From Ruminococcus sp. AM36-2AA (GTDB lineage Bacteria > Bacillota > Clostridia > Lachnospirales > Lachnospiraceae): 39,947 bases of DNA. The DNA is taken from positions 1 through 39,947 of the forward strand of contig NZ_QTYB01000006.1 in assembly GCF_003461955.1 (NCBI RefSeq), read 5' to 3'. Positions 18,113-25,846 of the stretch are shown here, piece by piece. A program made the translations under genes and the position numbers. The notes under the pieces are model-generated. The model worked only from the letters and a program-made list of their open reading frames with translations, made no database searches and was not told the origin of the DNA. Position 1 is the first letter of the stretch, and every line of letters starts with the position of its first letter.

Positions 18113-19009
18113 TCAGTGAAGAGCGTCCAGATATTTTCCGTCCAGAACATCCTTGAGATACTGACCGTACTGGTTTTTCTTAAGGATTTCGTAAACCTTG
18201 AGCACGTCCTCCTTTGTGATCCAGCCGTTTAAGTAAGCAATCTCCTCAAGGCATGCGATCTTGCGGTGCTGATGCTGCTCCATGGTCTTTACGAAGTTGG
18301 TTGCCTCTACAAGGCTTTCGTGTGTACCGGTATCCAGCCATGTGAAGCCCTGGCCCAGAAGCTCAACGTTCAGCTGTCCCTTCTCAAGGTAGATACGGTT
18401 CAGGTCTGTGATCTCAAGCTCGCCTCTTGCGCTTGGCTTCAGATTTTTTGCGTATTCTACAACCTTGTTGTCGTAGAAGTAGAGACCGGTTACACAGTAG
18501 TTGCTTTTTGGCTTTTCCGGTTTCTCTTCAATGGAAACCGCTTTTCCGTTCTGGTCGAATTCCACGATGCCGAAACGCTCCGGATCATCTACATAGTATC
18601 CGAAAACAGTGGCACCTTTGCCGGTTTCTGCATTGTCTACAGCAGCTTTCAGGCGCTTTTTGAGGCCATGTCCTGCGAAAATGTTGTCACCAAGGACCAT
18701 ACATACGGTGTCGTTGCCGATGAATTCCTCGCCGATGATAAATGCCTGAGCAAGTCCGTCCGGGCTTGGCTGTACAGCATAGGTAAGGTTGACACCGAAC
18801 TGATGGCCGTCACCGAGAAGCTCCTCAAATCTCGGGGTATCCTGCGGGGTGGAGATGATCAGGATATCACGGATGCCTGCGTTCATAAGAACAGACATAG
18901 GATAGTAGATCATCGGTTTGTCAAAGATCGGCAGAAGCTGTTTGGAGGTCACCATGGTAAGCGGGTAAAGACGTGTTCCGGAGCCTCCGGCTAAAATAAT
19001 TCCTTTCAT
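18113..19009 (-). CDS. rfbA: Glucose-1-phosphate thymidylyltransferase
   Basis: A 298-residue nucleotidyltransferase joining dTTP and glucose-1-phosphate to dTDP-glucose, the first step to dTDP-rhamnose. The N-terminal [17 protein letters not shown] is the pyrophosphorylase signature, followed by KPMIYYP and the magnesium-binding Asp of VLGDNIF. An ATG at 19057 is in frame but adds 16 residues without homology, and AAAGGAG sits before 19009, so 19009 is used. The promoter upstream has a 19-bp spacer holding a palindrome, the layout used by MerR activators, and the next gene upstream encodes a MerR protein. Confidence 0.94.
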   Translation of the reverse strand: MKGIILAGGSGTRLYPLTMVTSKQLLPIFDKPMIYYPMSVLMNAGIRDILIISTPQDTPRFEELLGDGHQFGVNLTYAVQPSPDGLAQAFIIGEEFIGNDTVCMVLGDNIFAGHGLKKRLKAAVDNAETGKGATVFGYYVDDPERFGIVEFDQNGKAVSIEEKPEKPKSNYCVTGLYFYDNKVVEYAKNLKPSARGELEITDLNRIYLEKGQLNVELLGQGFTWLDTGTHESLVEATNFVKTMEQHQHRKIACLEEIAYLNGWITKEDVLKVYEILKKNQYGQYLKDVLDGKYLDALH

Positions 19010-19079
19010 ATGTTTTCTCCTTTGCGTGATGATGTGCAGCATAAGTCGTGCCTGCACATAACTTTGTTACTGTAACTGT

Positions 19080-19110
19080 ATTATAAAAGGTGACGCAAGG
19101 TCACCTTCAA
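19080..19110 (-). promoter_or_regulatory. MerR-type promoter/operator before rfbA
   Basis: Read on the minus strand: -35 TTGAAG (19110-19105), a 19-bp spacer, then a perfect -10 TATAAT (19085-19080). A palindrome, AAGGTGAC-CTTGC-GTCACCTT (19107-19087), fills the spacer. Elongated 19-20 bp spacers with central dyads are the hallmark of MerR-family targets. The alternative is a terminator of the MerR-methyltransferase gene, which ends at 19139, but only four T residues follow the stem. Confidence 0.6.
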
Positions 19111-19138
19111 GAGCTTTTTTCATAATTTTTATTTTTGG

Positions 19139-20320
19139 CTATTTTTCACAAAGAAATACGCCGGCATCCTTGGTAATGCGGAATCCTTTGGCAGTTTTTC
19201 TGGCGGTGTAGGCCCGGAATTCCTTGTAACGGTCCAATATATACTGATTCTGGTTGCCGTGGCAGGAGAGGACGTAGGAGATCAGCGGCTCCGCATCCTG
19301 GACCAGAAGGCAGTCTTCATAAGAAAGCCACTGAGCCTTTGGGAAAAAAGGCTCCAGGATACTCTGGCCGTTTTCACGTCCGAACCGTTCATAAAGCCGG
19401 TCTGCGGAAAGCACGATCCGTTCATCAAAATCCTGCACCAGCTGGCTGACCTCCTGCATATGTGCCTTTCCGTAAGCACTGCAGAGAAATCTTCCGCCGG
19501 GAGCGAGGACACGGCGGACTTCCTTCAGGACGGAGGGAATATCATCGCAGTAAAAAAGCACGTGATTGGCGATCACCAGATCAAAGCTTTCGTCCTTACA
19601 GGGGATTTTTCGGCAGTCAAAGGCCCGGAATGCAAACCGGGTATCCGAGGAACCGATGGCTCGTCTGGCATCACGGAGCATACCGCTGGAAATATCGGAA
19701 AGTGTGATGGAGATATCCTCCGGCAGAAGGGAAAGGTTGTCGGTCCATAACGTTCCGTCCCCGCAGCCCAGCTCCAGAATACGAAGACCGGGTGAGATCC
19801 GGCATTGCTCAAAGATCCAGGGAAACCATCCCTGTTTGTTCTGGGAGTACAGGCTGTGGAGGTTGATCCTGGAGGAAATGTTGGTGGCATTCTGATACTG
19901 ATTCTTGAGGCTTTTTTCCATGCCGGTCAGGTGGATCAGGTTCAGCATCTGGCTCCAGTCAATGGTGTGCTGTTCCTTTATCATCTGTGCGGTATCCTGG
20001 ATCGCTTTTTCCACCAGCTGCATCTGTTCGATCCGGTCACGGACCAGACGAAGCTGGATATTCAGAGAATTCAGCATGAAATGATAATCGGAATCACCGA
20101 TGGTCATTTCACGGATGTCATCCAGGGAAAAGCCCAGGTATTTCAGAAGGAGGATCTGCTGAAGCCTTGCAAAATCCTCATCTGTATAAAAACGTGCGCC
20201 GGATTCGGTGACGAGAGAGGGTTTCAGGATATCCTGTTTATCATAATAGCGGACAGTACGCAGAGTTACGTGTGCCATGCGTGCAAATTCGCCGGAAGAA
20301 TAGTAGCCGTCTTTTTTCAT
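19139..20320 (-). CDS. MerR regulator fused to a SAM-dependent methyltransferase
   Basis: A 393-residue two-domain protein. Residues 7-75 are a MerR winged helix-turn-helix (YSSGEFARMAHVTLRTVRYY), followed by a dimerisation helix of about 80-118. From about 165 on there is a class I methyltransferase with motif I LELGCGDGT (182-190), an acidic motif II SDISSGML, and FDLVIANHVLFY. The C-terminal domain may sense SAM, act as an effector-binding domain or modify a small molecule. The start at 20320 has AAAGGA upstream and lies downstream of a good promoter; the ATG at 20356 has none. It lies between the rfb genes and an acyltransferase gene, and a MerR-type operator stands just beyond its 3' end. 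Confidence 0.85.
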   Translation of the reverse strand: MKKDGYYSSGEFARMAHVTLRTVRYYDKQDILKPSLVTESGARFYTDEDFARLQQILLLKYLGFSLDDIREMTIGDSDYHFMLNSLNIQLRLVRDRIEQMQLVEKAIQDTAQMIKEQHTIDWSQMLNLIHLTGMEKSLKNQYQNATNISSRINLHSLYSQNKQGWFPWIFEQCRISPGLRILELGCGDGTLWTDNLSLLPEDISITLSDISSGMLRDARRAIGSSDTRFAFRAFDCRKIPCKDESFDLVIANHVLFYCDDIPSVLKEVRRVLAPGGRFLCSAYGKAHMQEVSQLVQDFDERIVLSADRLYERFGRENGQSILEPFFPKAQWLSYEDCLLVQDAEPLISYVLSCHGNQNQYILDRYKEFRAYTARKTAKGFRITKDAGVFLCEK

Positions 20321-20379
20321 AAAAAATAGAATCCTTTCTGAGGAAATAACAAACATCCTGTCATAGAAGTCATAAAAGA

Positions 20380-20408
20380 ATTATAATTCAGATCCGGAAG
20401 CCGTACAA
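20380..20408 (-). promoter_or_regulatory. Promoter of the MerR-methyltransferase gene
   Basis: On the minus strand TTGTAC (20408-20403), a 17-bp spacer and TATAAT (20385-20380). The -10 lies in a small palindrome, GAATTATAATTC. It is back to back with the acyltransferase promoter: the two -35 boxes are only 13 bp apart, so they may be controlled jointly. Confidence 0.75.
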
Positions 20409-20421
20409 GAGAAAAACAACA

Positions 20422-20450
20422 TTGACAAAATTCTGCTGGTTTGTTAGTAT
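20422..20450 (+). promoter_or_regulatory. Promoter of the acyltransferase gene
   Basis: A consensus TTGACA (20422-20427), a 17-bp spacer and TAGTAT (20445-20450). Confidence 0.82.
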
Positions 20451-20471
20451 ATCGTTTCGAAAAAAAGGAAC

Positions 20472-20491
20472 CCCGGAATCATATTTCCGGG
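20472..20491 (+). promoter_or_regulatory. Hairpin in the acyltransferase leader
   Basis: CCCGGAA (20472-20478) pairs with TTCCGGG (20485-20491) around a six-base loop, in the roughly 65-nt leader. No T run follows before the AAAAAGGAG ribosome site, so it is not a terminator. It may protect the 5' end. Confidence 0.45.
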
Positions 20492-20523
20492 ATAAGCGTT
20501 CGATATAAAAAGGAGTAATTTTT

Positions 20524-21522
20524 ATGCGAAACCGTACTCTGGATATGGTAAAGGCGATCTGTGCTTATGCAGTTGTGCTTCTTCACGTCCATTTTCCGGG
20601 AAATGCCGGAATCATAGCCAATGTACTTGCCAGATTTGCAGTACCTGTGTTTTTTATGGTATCCGGATATTTTTGTTTCCGTGGCGATGATACGGAATTT
20701 ATAAGAACCGGAAAAAAGATCCGGCATGTTCTGAAGCTGATGCTTGTGGCATTTCCGGTCTGCTGTCTGTGGGAGCTGATCCAGAACCACATCGACGGAG
20801 CAAGCCAGAAGGAATGGCTGGAAGCCCTGGTTTCGGGGGAACATATTCGCCAGTTTCTTCTATATAATAACAGCTCTCAGGTGAAATGGCATCTGTGGTT
20901 TCTCCCGGCACTGCTCTATTGTTATCTTCTTTTTGCCCTGGCAGCAAGATTCCGGATTTGTAAGCAGTCATATGTTCTGATACCGGTGCTTCTTCTGATC
21001 CATTTCGGAATGGAGGAATTTTCGACCTTCCTGTTCCCGGAAAAGCATTTCCGTGTTATGCAGTTTCGAAACTATCTGTTTACCGGATTTCCGTTTTTTA
21101 TGTTGGGACATCTGATACACAGACATCAGGAAAAGCTGGAAGCCTGGTTTGCCGGAAAAAAAGTGTTTCTTTTGTATGGCATGGCAGCTGGCGGCGGGAT
21201 CGCAAGTCTGCTGGAATACCGGTATTTTGGCAAACTGGAATTGTTTCTGGGTTCAGTATTTATGGCTGTTGGCCTTTTTCTCATTGCGATCATGGGAAAA
21301 AATCGGAAAGTGCCCGAGCTTCCGGTAGCCATCGGTCAGAAATATGCATTTTTTATTTATCTGTTCCATCTCTGTGTGGCGGATATCCTGAAGGATGTGG
21401 CTGTGGCAGTTGGAATTGAGAAAAATCTTTTATATCTGTGGATGAGACCGGTGATGGTCTGTGTTTTTGTGACTGCTGTGGCGGTAATGTATGGATATGG
21501 AATGAGGATCTGTCGGAAATAG
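20524..21522 (+). CDS. Membrane acyltransferase, acyltransferase-3 family
   Basis: A 332-residue polytopic membrane protein with about ten hydrophobic segments, of the OatA/NodX/WecH-like acyltransferase family. Members O-acetylate or O-succinylate sugars of peptidoglycan, capsule or secreted polysaccharide. The start MRNRTLDMVKAICAYAVVLL with the conserved His in LLHVHFPG, and VFFMVSGYF, are typical. Only the membrane domain is present, with no SGNH extracellular domain. AAAAAGGAG precedes the start. Its divergent neighbour is the MerR-methyltransferase gene, which with the rfb genes suggests a surface-polysaccharide role; the acceptor is unknown. Confidence 0.82.
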   Translation: MRNRTLDMVKAICAYAVVLLHVHFPGNAGIIANVLARFAVPVFFMVSGYFCFRGDDTEFIRTGKKIRHVLKLMLVAFPVCCLWELIQNHIDGASQKEWLEALVSGEHIRQFLLYNNSSQVKWHLWFLPALLYCYLLFALAARFRICKQSYVLIPVLLLIHFGMEEFSTFLFPEKHFRVMQFRNYLFTGFPFFMLGHLIHRHQEKLEAWFAGKKVFLLYGMAAGGGIASLLEYRYFGKLELFLGSVFMAVGLFLIAIMGKNRKVPELPVAIGQKYAFFIYLFHLCVADILKDVAVAVGIEKNLLYLWMRPVMVCVFVTAVAVMYGYGMRICRK

Positions 21523-21576
21523 AAGAGTTTATGGTATTTTCATATTTATGCGCTGTGATTTTGTACCAAAATATGC

Positions 21577-21582
21577 TAAAAT
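21577..21582 (+). promoter_or_regulatory. Possible extended -10 promoter for the unknown membrane protein
   Basis: TATGC followed by TAAAAT at 21577-21582 resembles an extended -10. No good -35 is present at 17 bp. The leader that follows has a GCGGG/CCCGC pairing (about 21620-21646) that I cannot assign to a known riboswitch. Confidence 0.3.
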
Positions 21583-21692
21583 ATCCTTTATTGATAAGTC
21601 ACAGCACCCACCAGGAGGATGCGGGGAAAGCGACTGGAATATCCCGCTTCAGGGTAAAAAATACTGAGACATGAAAGAAAAAGGAGATTTTT

Positions 21693-22403
21693 ATGGATTT
21701 ACAAAACAGAGCGGAGGCCGGCAGTGACGGACACGATGAGAGTGTACTGAATCCGGAGATGCCCAACGAAACAGATCTGACGAAGAAGGAACGCCGCCGG
21801 ATCGAAAAAGAGAAACTGAAGGGAATGGGAACAGGTAAGAAGCTTCAGTATATCTGGATGTATTATAAGATACATATGCTGTGCGTGCTTCTTGTCATCG
21901 GCGGAGTCTGTCTGGGAGTGAATATTTACCGGCACGCACAGATGAAGACGGTGCTTTCCATTGCGGTGGTGAATGCAGGGAATTATGACTCAGAGAAGGT
22001 GGAAGAGGATGTTCTGAAGACACTGGGAACAGAGGATAAATATGCAGAAGTCAGTGTGGCACAGAATCTGATGACGGACGAGACAGGAGAGGATTTTGAT
22101 TACTATGCCAGGATCGCATATGTGACGGAAATCCAGAGTGCTACCGTTGATGTCCTGATCATGCCGAAGGAGCTCTATGAACATGAGAAGGACAGCGGAA
22201 TGTATGCAGATCTCAGGGAAACGTTTGGAGATGAGGTGTTTGAGTCTCTGGGCGCTGTGGATGATCAGCATCTGGAGCTTGACGGCAGCAGTAGTGTTGC
22301 TCAGGAATTTGGCCTGAGATATGATCCGGTGTGCATTTGCCTTCCGGGTAATGTGAAGAATAAAGATAATGCGTTGAAATGGATCCAGTCTGTTCTGAAA
22401 TGA
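21693..22403 (+). CDS. Unknown single-pass membrane protein
   Basis: A 236-residue protein I do not recognise. It has an acidic N-terminus (1-30), a strongly basic stretch (KKERRRIEKEKLKG, about 31-44), one membrane segment (about 62-79, MLCVLLVIGGVCLGV), and a mainly acidic domain of about 155 residues. The positive-inside rule puts the C-terminal domain outside. The outer domain has alternating strands and helices (for example VDVLIMPKELYEHEKD), somewhat like the solute-binding or clostridial DUF-type membrane proteins found in Lachnospiraceae, but no catalytic motif is evident. AAAAAGGAG precedes the start. It follows the acyltransferase gene by 170 bp and ends at a strong bidirectional terminator. 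Confidence 0.7.
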   Translation: MDLQNRAEAGSDGHDESVLNPEMPNETDLTKKERRRIEKEKLKGMGTGKKLQYIWMYYKIHMLCVLLVIGGVCLGVNIYRHAQMKTVLSIAVVNAGNYDSEKVEEDVLKTLGTEDKYAEVSVAQNLMTDETGEDFDYYARIAYVTEIQSATVDVLIMPKELYEHEKDSGMYADLRETFGDEVFESLGAVDDQHLELDGSSSVAQEFGLRYDPVCICLPGNVKNKDNALKWIQSVLK

Positions 22404-22435
22404 TGGATTCATATGCTCAGCTGAGCGCAGAGATA

Positions 22436-22480
22436 AATAAGGCCTCCGGTTCGTAACACAGGAACCGGAGGCCTTATTAT
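22436..22480. terminator. Bidirectional terminator
   Basis: A 17-bp perfect stem (AATAAGGCCTCCGGTTC against its complement at 22462-22478) with a nine-base loop. It separates the convergent unknown membrane protein gene and glgD. Confidence 0.88.
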
Positions 22481-22487
22481 ATGAATA

Positions 22488-23609
22488 TTACAGTGTATCG
22501 TTACGTTTGATGTAGCCAGGCTCACCAGCAGGACGGATGATCTCCTTGGCATGTGTGATCTTGGCATGCTTGTCTACGACCAGATTTTCGATATGGACAT
22601 TCTCACCGATGGTGCAGTCTGCAAGAACTACACAGTTCTTGATAACAGCGCCCTTTTTGATGGTACAGCCACGTCCGACAATGGAATTCTCTACAGTTCC
22701 CTCGATCATGGAGCCGTTGGAGATAACGGAGTTGGAAACATTAGCTGTGTCAAAATAATGGGTCGGGCAGGAGTTATTGGTGCGTGTATAAATCGGCCAG
22801 TTATCATGGAAAAGATCGGTTGCAGTTTTGTAGTCGATCAGATCCATATTTGCATCGTGATAGCTCTTGAAATCAGTGATCGATGCAAAATATCCGCGAT
22901 GAGATATACCACGCACATCCAGCTCACCGTCTCTGCAGCCGGCATTGATCACGTCTGCAAGGGTATAAAGAGAGGAAATCTCTTTTGCCTTATGGATGAG
23001 GCTGATGAAAAGCTCCTTGCTCATTACGTAGGTATCCATGAAAATGTTGCGGTTCTTTGCATTGCCGTGGTTGTGCTCAATGGAGAGAACACCCTTCTGA
23101 CGGTTCAGGTTCAGGATGTGGCAGTTCAGATAGTTCTCCTTGGCATTATCAACGGAATGATAAAGCATGGTCACATCTGCACCGGATTCGATATGGGCAT
23201 CGATCAGCTTGGAATAGTCGGTGGTGTAGATCATGTAATTCGGAGCGATAACAACATACGGATAATGAACTGCTTCGATGCACTCCAGATTGGAGTAGTA
23301 GTTGTCGATATCGGTGTTATAGATATCGTTGACTCCGAAATGCTCTGAAAAGAGGAGTTGGAGATTACCGCTCTTGGAGTTGATGTTATAGTGACGTCCG
23401 GTTCCGAGATGTTCTACAAGAGAACGGGGTTTGTTCTTTACATAGACCTGAATGTACTCAATTCCGCTGTTGGTCATATTTGAGATCGGGAAGTCGATGA
23501 CACGATATCTTCCGAGAAATGAAAAGGCGCCGATCGCACGGTAGTCCTGAAGCCCCTCCACATGGATATTTCTTTCTGAGGAATTCACGATTCCAAATGC
23601 TTTAAACAT
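22488..23609 (-). CDS. glgD: Glucose-1-phosphate adenylyltransferase, GlgD subunit
   Basis: A 373-residue regulatory partner of GlgC in ADP-glucose synthesis for glycogen. The N-terminus (MFKAFGIVNSSERN) lacks the GGRGSRL pyrophosphorylase signature that GlgC has, as expected for the non-catalytic GlgD of Firmicutes. The rest follows the GlgC fold, including RYRVIDFPISNM and a C-terminal left-handed helix region (IVGRGCTIKKGAVIKN). Only one base separates it from the glgC stop, so both are translated from one message in the order glgC-glgD. No glycogen synthase or branching enzyme gene lies in the window. Confidence 0.93.
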   Translation of the reverse strand: MFKAFGIVNSSERNIHVEGLQDYRAIGAFSFLGRYRVIDFPISNMTNSGIEYIQVYVKNKPRSLVEHLGTGRHYNINSKSGNLQLLFSEHFGVNDIYNTDIDNYYSNLECIEAVHYPYVVIAPNYMIYTTDYSKLIDAHIESGADVTMLYHSVDNAKENYLNCHILNLNRQKGVLSIEHNHGNAKNRNIFMDTYVMSKELFISLIHKAKEISSLYTLADVINAGCRDGELDVRGISHRGYFASITDFKSYHDANMDLIDYKTATDLFHDNWPIYTRTNNSCPTHYFDTANVSNSVISNGSMIEGTVENSIVGRGCTIKKGAVIKNCVVLADCTIGENVHIENLVVDKHAKITHAKEIIRPAGEPGYIKRNDTL

Positions 23610-23610
23610 A

Positions 23611-24750
23611 TTACTCAGCCCCCTTTACACGTTTTGATACAAGTTCAATGTGCTCACTGTCCCTGGAACCGACACGAGCATTGGTACCGATCACGACTCC
23701 GTCTGCAACGAGAGCACGCTGGACAACGGCACCTGCTTCAACAACAACACCCGGCATCAGGACACTGTCGATGATCTTGGCACCAGGACCGACCTTGACG
23801 CCTGTGAAAAGTACGGAGTTGGTGATCTCACCTTCTACAACACAGCCCTGAGTAATGAAAGCAGTGTTGATCACAGCGGTATCACAGATATACTGTGGAA
23901 GAGAGGTAGCATCCTCAGTGTAGATTTTCCAGGTAGGATCGTTAAGATCCAGTTCACTGTTAGGACTGAGAAGATCCATGTTTGCTTCCCAGAGGGAATC
24001 GATGGTTCCTACATCCTTCCAGTAGCCTTTGAACTTGTAGGCGTAGAGTGCCTTGTCCTGTGCAAGGAGTGTAGGGATGATGTCTTTACCGAAATCGTGA
24101 TTGGAATCCGGATTTTTGATATCTGCCAGCAGGAGCTTGCGCAGAAGCTTCCAGTTGAATATGTAGATACCCATGGAGGCAAGATTGCTCTTCGGGTGTT
24201 CCGGTTTCTCCTCAAATTCCACGATGCGGTCATCTTCACCGGTGTTCATGATACCGAAACGGCTGGCTTCCTTCATGGGAACCTCGATAACTGCAATAGT
24301 CGCATCTGCCTTATGCTGGATATGGTCATCAAGCATCTTTGCATAATTCATCTTATAGATGTGGTCACCGGAAAGGATCAGAAGGTATTCCGGGTTCTGT
24401 GAGTCGATGAAATCAATATTCTGAGAGATCGCATCAGCTGTTCCACGGTATACATCCAGACCGGCATCAGCCTTCTCACGTGGAGGAAGTACATAAACTC
24501 CGCTGTCCTTGGCATCAAGGCCCCAGCGGCCACCGGCTGCTACATAGCTGTTCAGTAAAACTGATTCATATTGTGTCAGTACACCTACGACATCAATGCC
24601 GCTGTTGGCACAGTTACTGAGCGGAAAATCCACGATGCGATACTTACCACCATAACCAACGGCTGGCTTGGCAACTTTATTCGTCAACTCGTGAAGACGA
24701 CTTCCTCTTCCGCCGGCCAGAATCATTGCTAACATACTGTTTTGTTTCAT
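23611..24750 (-). CDS. glgC: Glucose-1-phosphate adenylyltransferase, catalytic GlgC subunit
   Basis: A 379-residue enzyme making ADP-glucose from ATP and glucose-1-phosphate, the committed step of glycogen synthesis. The signature [15 protein letters not shown] is at the N-terminus. [30 protein letters not shown] and [10 protein letters not shown] mark the nucleotide and sugar-phosphate sites, and the C-terminal beta-helix starts near 290. GTGAGG lies before the start. A -10 TATAAT lies about 73 bp upstream, and a 9-bp inverted repeat would sit at the very 5' end of the message. Confidence 0.95.
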   Translation of the reverse strand: MKQNSMLAMILAGGRGSRLHELTNKVAKPAVGYGGKYRIVDFPLSNCANSGIDVVGVLTQYESVLLNSYVAAGGRWGLDAKDSGVYVLPPREKADAGLDVYRGTADAISQNIDFIDSQNPEYLLILSGDHIYKMNYAKMLDDHIQHKADATIAVIEVPMKEASRFGIMNTGEDDRIVEFEEKPEHPKSNLASMGIYIFNWKLLRKLLLADIKNPDSNHDFGKDIIPTLLAQDKALYAYKFKGYWKDVGTIDSLWEANMDLLSPNSELDLNDPTWKIYTEDATSLPQYICDTAVINTAFITQGCVVEGEITNSVLFTGVKVGPGAKIIDSVLMPGVVVEAGAVVQRALVADGVVIGTNARVGSRDSEHIELVSKRVKGAE

Positions 24751-24774
24751 GGCGAATCCTCACTTTCATTTCTT

Positions 24775-24813
24775 GTTTATTGTCAGAAGTGTTTTAACTT
24801 AAAAACAATAAAC
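24775..24813 (-). promoter_or_regulatory. 5'-end hairpin of the glgC leader
   Basis: GTTTATTGT (24813-24805, minus strand) pairs perfectly with ACAATAAAC (24783-24775) across 21 bases, and AAGT/ACTT can pair inside. The predicted transcription start is near 24816, so the message would begin with this stem. Such 5' stems can protect messages or bind proteins. Confidence 0.5.
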
Positions 24814-24822
24814 TTTGTTCAT

Positions 24823-24851
24823 ATTATACACCTTTTGGGATTGAAAATCCA
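24823..24851 (-). promoter_or_regulatory. Probable glgC promoter with spacer palindrome
   Basis: On the minus strand the -10 is a perfect TATAAT (24828-24823). The -35 at 17 bp is poor (TGGATT, 24851-24846). GGATT-GAA-AATCC on the plus strand (about 24838-24850) overlaps the -35 and spacer and could be an operator. Confidence 0.5.
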
Positions 24852-25104
24852 GTTTTTTGTGCAAAAAAACGTTATTTTTGTGTTAAAATTTTGTGCGAAT
24901 TTGAAAAAATTGACAGGTAATTTGTCGGAATAGAAAGAAACGGTCAAAGCCGGTCCTGAAATTCAGATAAAATGGTGAAAAAACATCCAGAATCCGGATT
25001 TGCTTGCGTAAGAAGAGGAAAAAGTGTATTCTGAAAAAAAGATTTTATTCGGACAAAAGTATCCGGCGAAGAACTATTTGGGAATAACAGAGGGAGAAAA
25101 TAAG
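24852..25104. other. Intergenic stretch without a gene
   Basis: Together with the glgC leader and promoter this is a 354-base gap between glgC and the DUF3786 gene. It is very A/T-rich at first. TTGACA occurs near 24908, but no good -10 follows at 16-18 bp. An ATG at 25024 opens a frame continuous with the DUF3786 gene, but I prefer 25105 as the start. No RNA gene was recognised. Confidence 0.5.
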
Positions 25105-25758
25105 ATGAAAGATGAAAAAATTTCCAACTATGTAAAGCTATGTGAAGACTGGGCAGATAAATTCATGAAAATGGATCTGGAGAATTTAAGAAAGCGGGTT
25201 CCGGAATTGAAAGAAGAAAAGGGTTTTTTTACGTTGGTCCATTTCGGGCGAAAATACGGAATCAGCCTGAAAAATGGAAGGATCTGCAGTATGGATGGCC
25301 AGCGGGAACCAGATACAACGGAAATGCTGAATATCTATACACTTCTTGGATATGCAAAAGAAGGAGCTTTTTTTATGAATAAGTGGGTACCTTTTGCAGA
25401 TCTTCGCAATGCAAGACCATTTGCTCCGGCCTATAAGGTCGGGGAGACGGATGTGTTTGGAGCTACGTTTTCCGGGCATGAAAAAGAACTTCGGGAGGCC
25501 TTTGGCAAACTTGGAGGAAAAGAACTTCCACAGGGAGATGTGGGCTATGAAATCAGGGCTTTTGAATGCATGCCAATGAGATTCTTTTTCTGGGAGAGAG
25601 ATGAGGAATTTGAGGCCCAGGGAAATATTCTTTTTGATTACAGTGCCACAGATTTTAATCATGTGGAAAGTGCGGTATCCATTGCAGATGCAGGGATCAG
25701 GCGTCTGGCGGAGCTGGCAGACTTACCAGTCAGAGGAAAGTCTTTTCGGATGAAATAA
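25105..25758 (+). CDS. DUF3786 domain protein
   Basis: A 217-residue soluble protein that I recognise as DUF3786, a family of unknown role common in anaerobic Firmicutes and sometimes seen next to corrinoid or metal proteins. Typical parts are YGISLKNGRI, the middle MLNIYTLLGYA, and the late FFFWERDEEFEAQGNILFD. It has no signal peptide or membrane segment. An in-frame ATG at 25024 would add 27 residues without family similarity, while GGGAG lies nine bases before 25105. It lies 88 bp before the Nramp gene, which has its own promoter, so a link to metal uptake is only positional. Confidence 0.75.
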   Translation: MKDEKISNYVKLCEDWADKFMKMDLENLRKRVPELKEEKGFFTLVHFGRKYGISLKNGRICSMDGQREPDTTEMLNIYTLLGYAKEGAFFMNKWVPFADLRNARPFAPAYKVGETDVFGATFSGHEKELREAFGKLGGKELPQGDVGYEIRAFECMPMRFFFWERDEEFEAQGNILFDYSATDFNHVESAVSIADAGIRRLAELADLPVRGKSFRMK

Positions 25759-25766
25759 ATACAGGA

Positions 25767-25795
25767 TTGACGAAACGGAATGGATGTGGTAATGT
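25767..25795 (+). promoter_or_regulatory. Promoter of the Nramp gene
   Basis: TTGACG (25767-25772), a 17-bp spacer, TAATGT (25790-25795). It lies just after the DUF3786 stop and gives a leader of about 45 nt. Confidence 0.75.
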
Positions 25796-25807
25796 ATGTC
25801 TGAAGCA

Positions 25808-25823
25808 GTTAGTTAAAACTAAC
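25808..25823 (+). promoter_or_regulatory. Palindromic operator at the Nramp transcription start
   Basis: GTTAGTT-AA-AACTAAC is a perfect 7-2-7 palindrome a few bases after the predicted start site. The TTAG...CTAA half-sites resemble those bound by DtxR/IdeR-type metal repressors. Position and target gene fit metal-dependent repression. The regulator itself is not in the window. Confidence 0.6.
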
Positions 25824-25846
25824 ATAAAGAAAGGTAGACATGCCAT

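Noticed and set aside
20449..20506. An outer ATATCG/CGATAT stem around the acyltransferase leader hairpin
   Set aside because: The left arm overlaps the -10, upstream of the transcription start, so it cannot form in the RNA.
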